Shown here: positions 63,858 to 64,000 of the stretch, piece by piece
Layout: every line of letters starts with the position of its first letter
Numbering within the stretch: position 1 is the first letter of the stretch
NCBI RefSeq assembly: GCF_005484585.1
Contig: NZ_CP039435.1
Location: 186,001 to 250,000 of the forward strand
Source of the DNA: Brevundimonas sp. SGAir0440
GTDB lineage: Bacteria; Pseudomonadota; Alphaproteobacteria; Caulobacterales; Caulobacteraceae
Reading direction: 5' to 3'
DNA: 64,000 nucleotides
Position numbers and translations under genes: made by a program
The notes under the pieces: generated by a model
Seen by the model: only the letters and a program-made list of their open reading frames with translations
Databases searched by the model: none
What the model was told of the DNA's origin: nothing

Positions 63858-64000
63858 GCGCCCTGTTCGACCGGATCGCGGCGCGGCTGAACCTGACGCC
63901 GGACCAGGCCAGTCTCTGGCGCGAACGCCTGACCCCGCGCGCGCCAGACGGTCTGTCGGCGCGGTTGCTGCTGCTGACCGTCGCCTTCACTTTGGCGGTC
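63854..64000 (+). CDS. Probable sensor histidine kinase, N-terminal part (cut by window)
   Basis: Only 49 residues are visible, MSALFDRIAARLNLTPDQAS and then a hydrophobic segment LSARLLLLTVAFTLAV, which looks like the first membrane helix of an alphaproteobacterial kinase. It is coupled to the preceding gene by the ATGA overlap. The family is a guess from this start only. Confidence 0.4.
   Translation, partial: MSALFDRIAARLNLTPDQASLWRERLTPRAPDGLSARLLLLTVAFTLAV

Overview
The window reads as a chromosomal segment from a high-GC alphaproteobacterium, most likely Caulobacteraceae and Brevundimonas-like. This is inferred from the sucC-sucD-sucA order, TadE/TadG pilin-like proteins, the rpmH-rnpA-yidC-engB block, TonB-dependent receptors, and GANTC (CcrM-type) sites concentrated in some intergenic regions. 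No 16S rRNA is present, so the genus is an inference.

Core genes fill both flanks. On the left (1-20.6 kb) are TCA-cycle genes (sucA partial, sucD, sucC), an MFS transporter, a TonB-dependent receptor divergent from a TetR regulator, a membrane LytTR regulator, a lipoprotein, an orphan C5-cytosine methyltransferase, a ydbH-ynbE-ydbL envelope operon, an M23 peptidase and a TadE-TadG pair. On the right (47-64 kb) are gamma-glutamyltransferase, an LpxR-like outer-membrane protein, class I ribonucleotide reductase with two NrdR-like boxes, a PAP2 phosphatase, a CoA transferase, a soluble sugar dehydrogenase, argG, an M16 peptidase, engB-yidC-rnpA-rpmH read leftwards, a TVP38/DedA protein and the start of a probable sensor kinase.

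The centre (20.9-42.3 kb) is an accessory surface-structure locus. Two complete chaperone-usher fimbrial operons face each other: a rightward one at 21.9-26.9 kb and a leftward one at 36.3-42.3 kb. Two related LuxR-type regulators bracket the first operon. Between the operons lie a CHASE2-GGDEF-EAL c-di-GMP protein, an overlapping FecR-domain protein with roughly 160 pentapeptide repeats (NPGNG/NPGSG), a divergent two-partner-secretion transporter (TpsB), and a decayed fragment of a second EAL gene. My working view is that regulators, c-di-GMP turnover and secretion are physically linked here to control attachment. The FecR-repeat/CHASE2/TpsB trio is the most novel part.

The stretch at 42.3-47.0 kb is a small decaying integrative element next to tRNA-Arg(ACG). 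It holds tiny ORFs, a gene interrupted by an in-frame amber codon, an XRE regulator divergent from an HNH-type nuclease and its coupled partner, a frameshifted AlpA-type regulator and a frameshifted tyrosine recombinase. GANTC sites are strikingly dense around its XRE gene.
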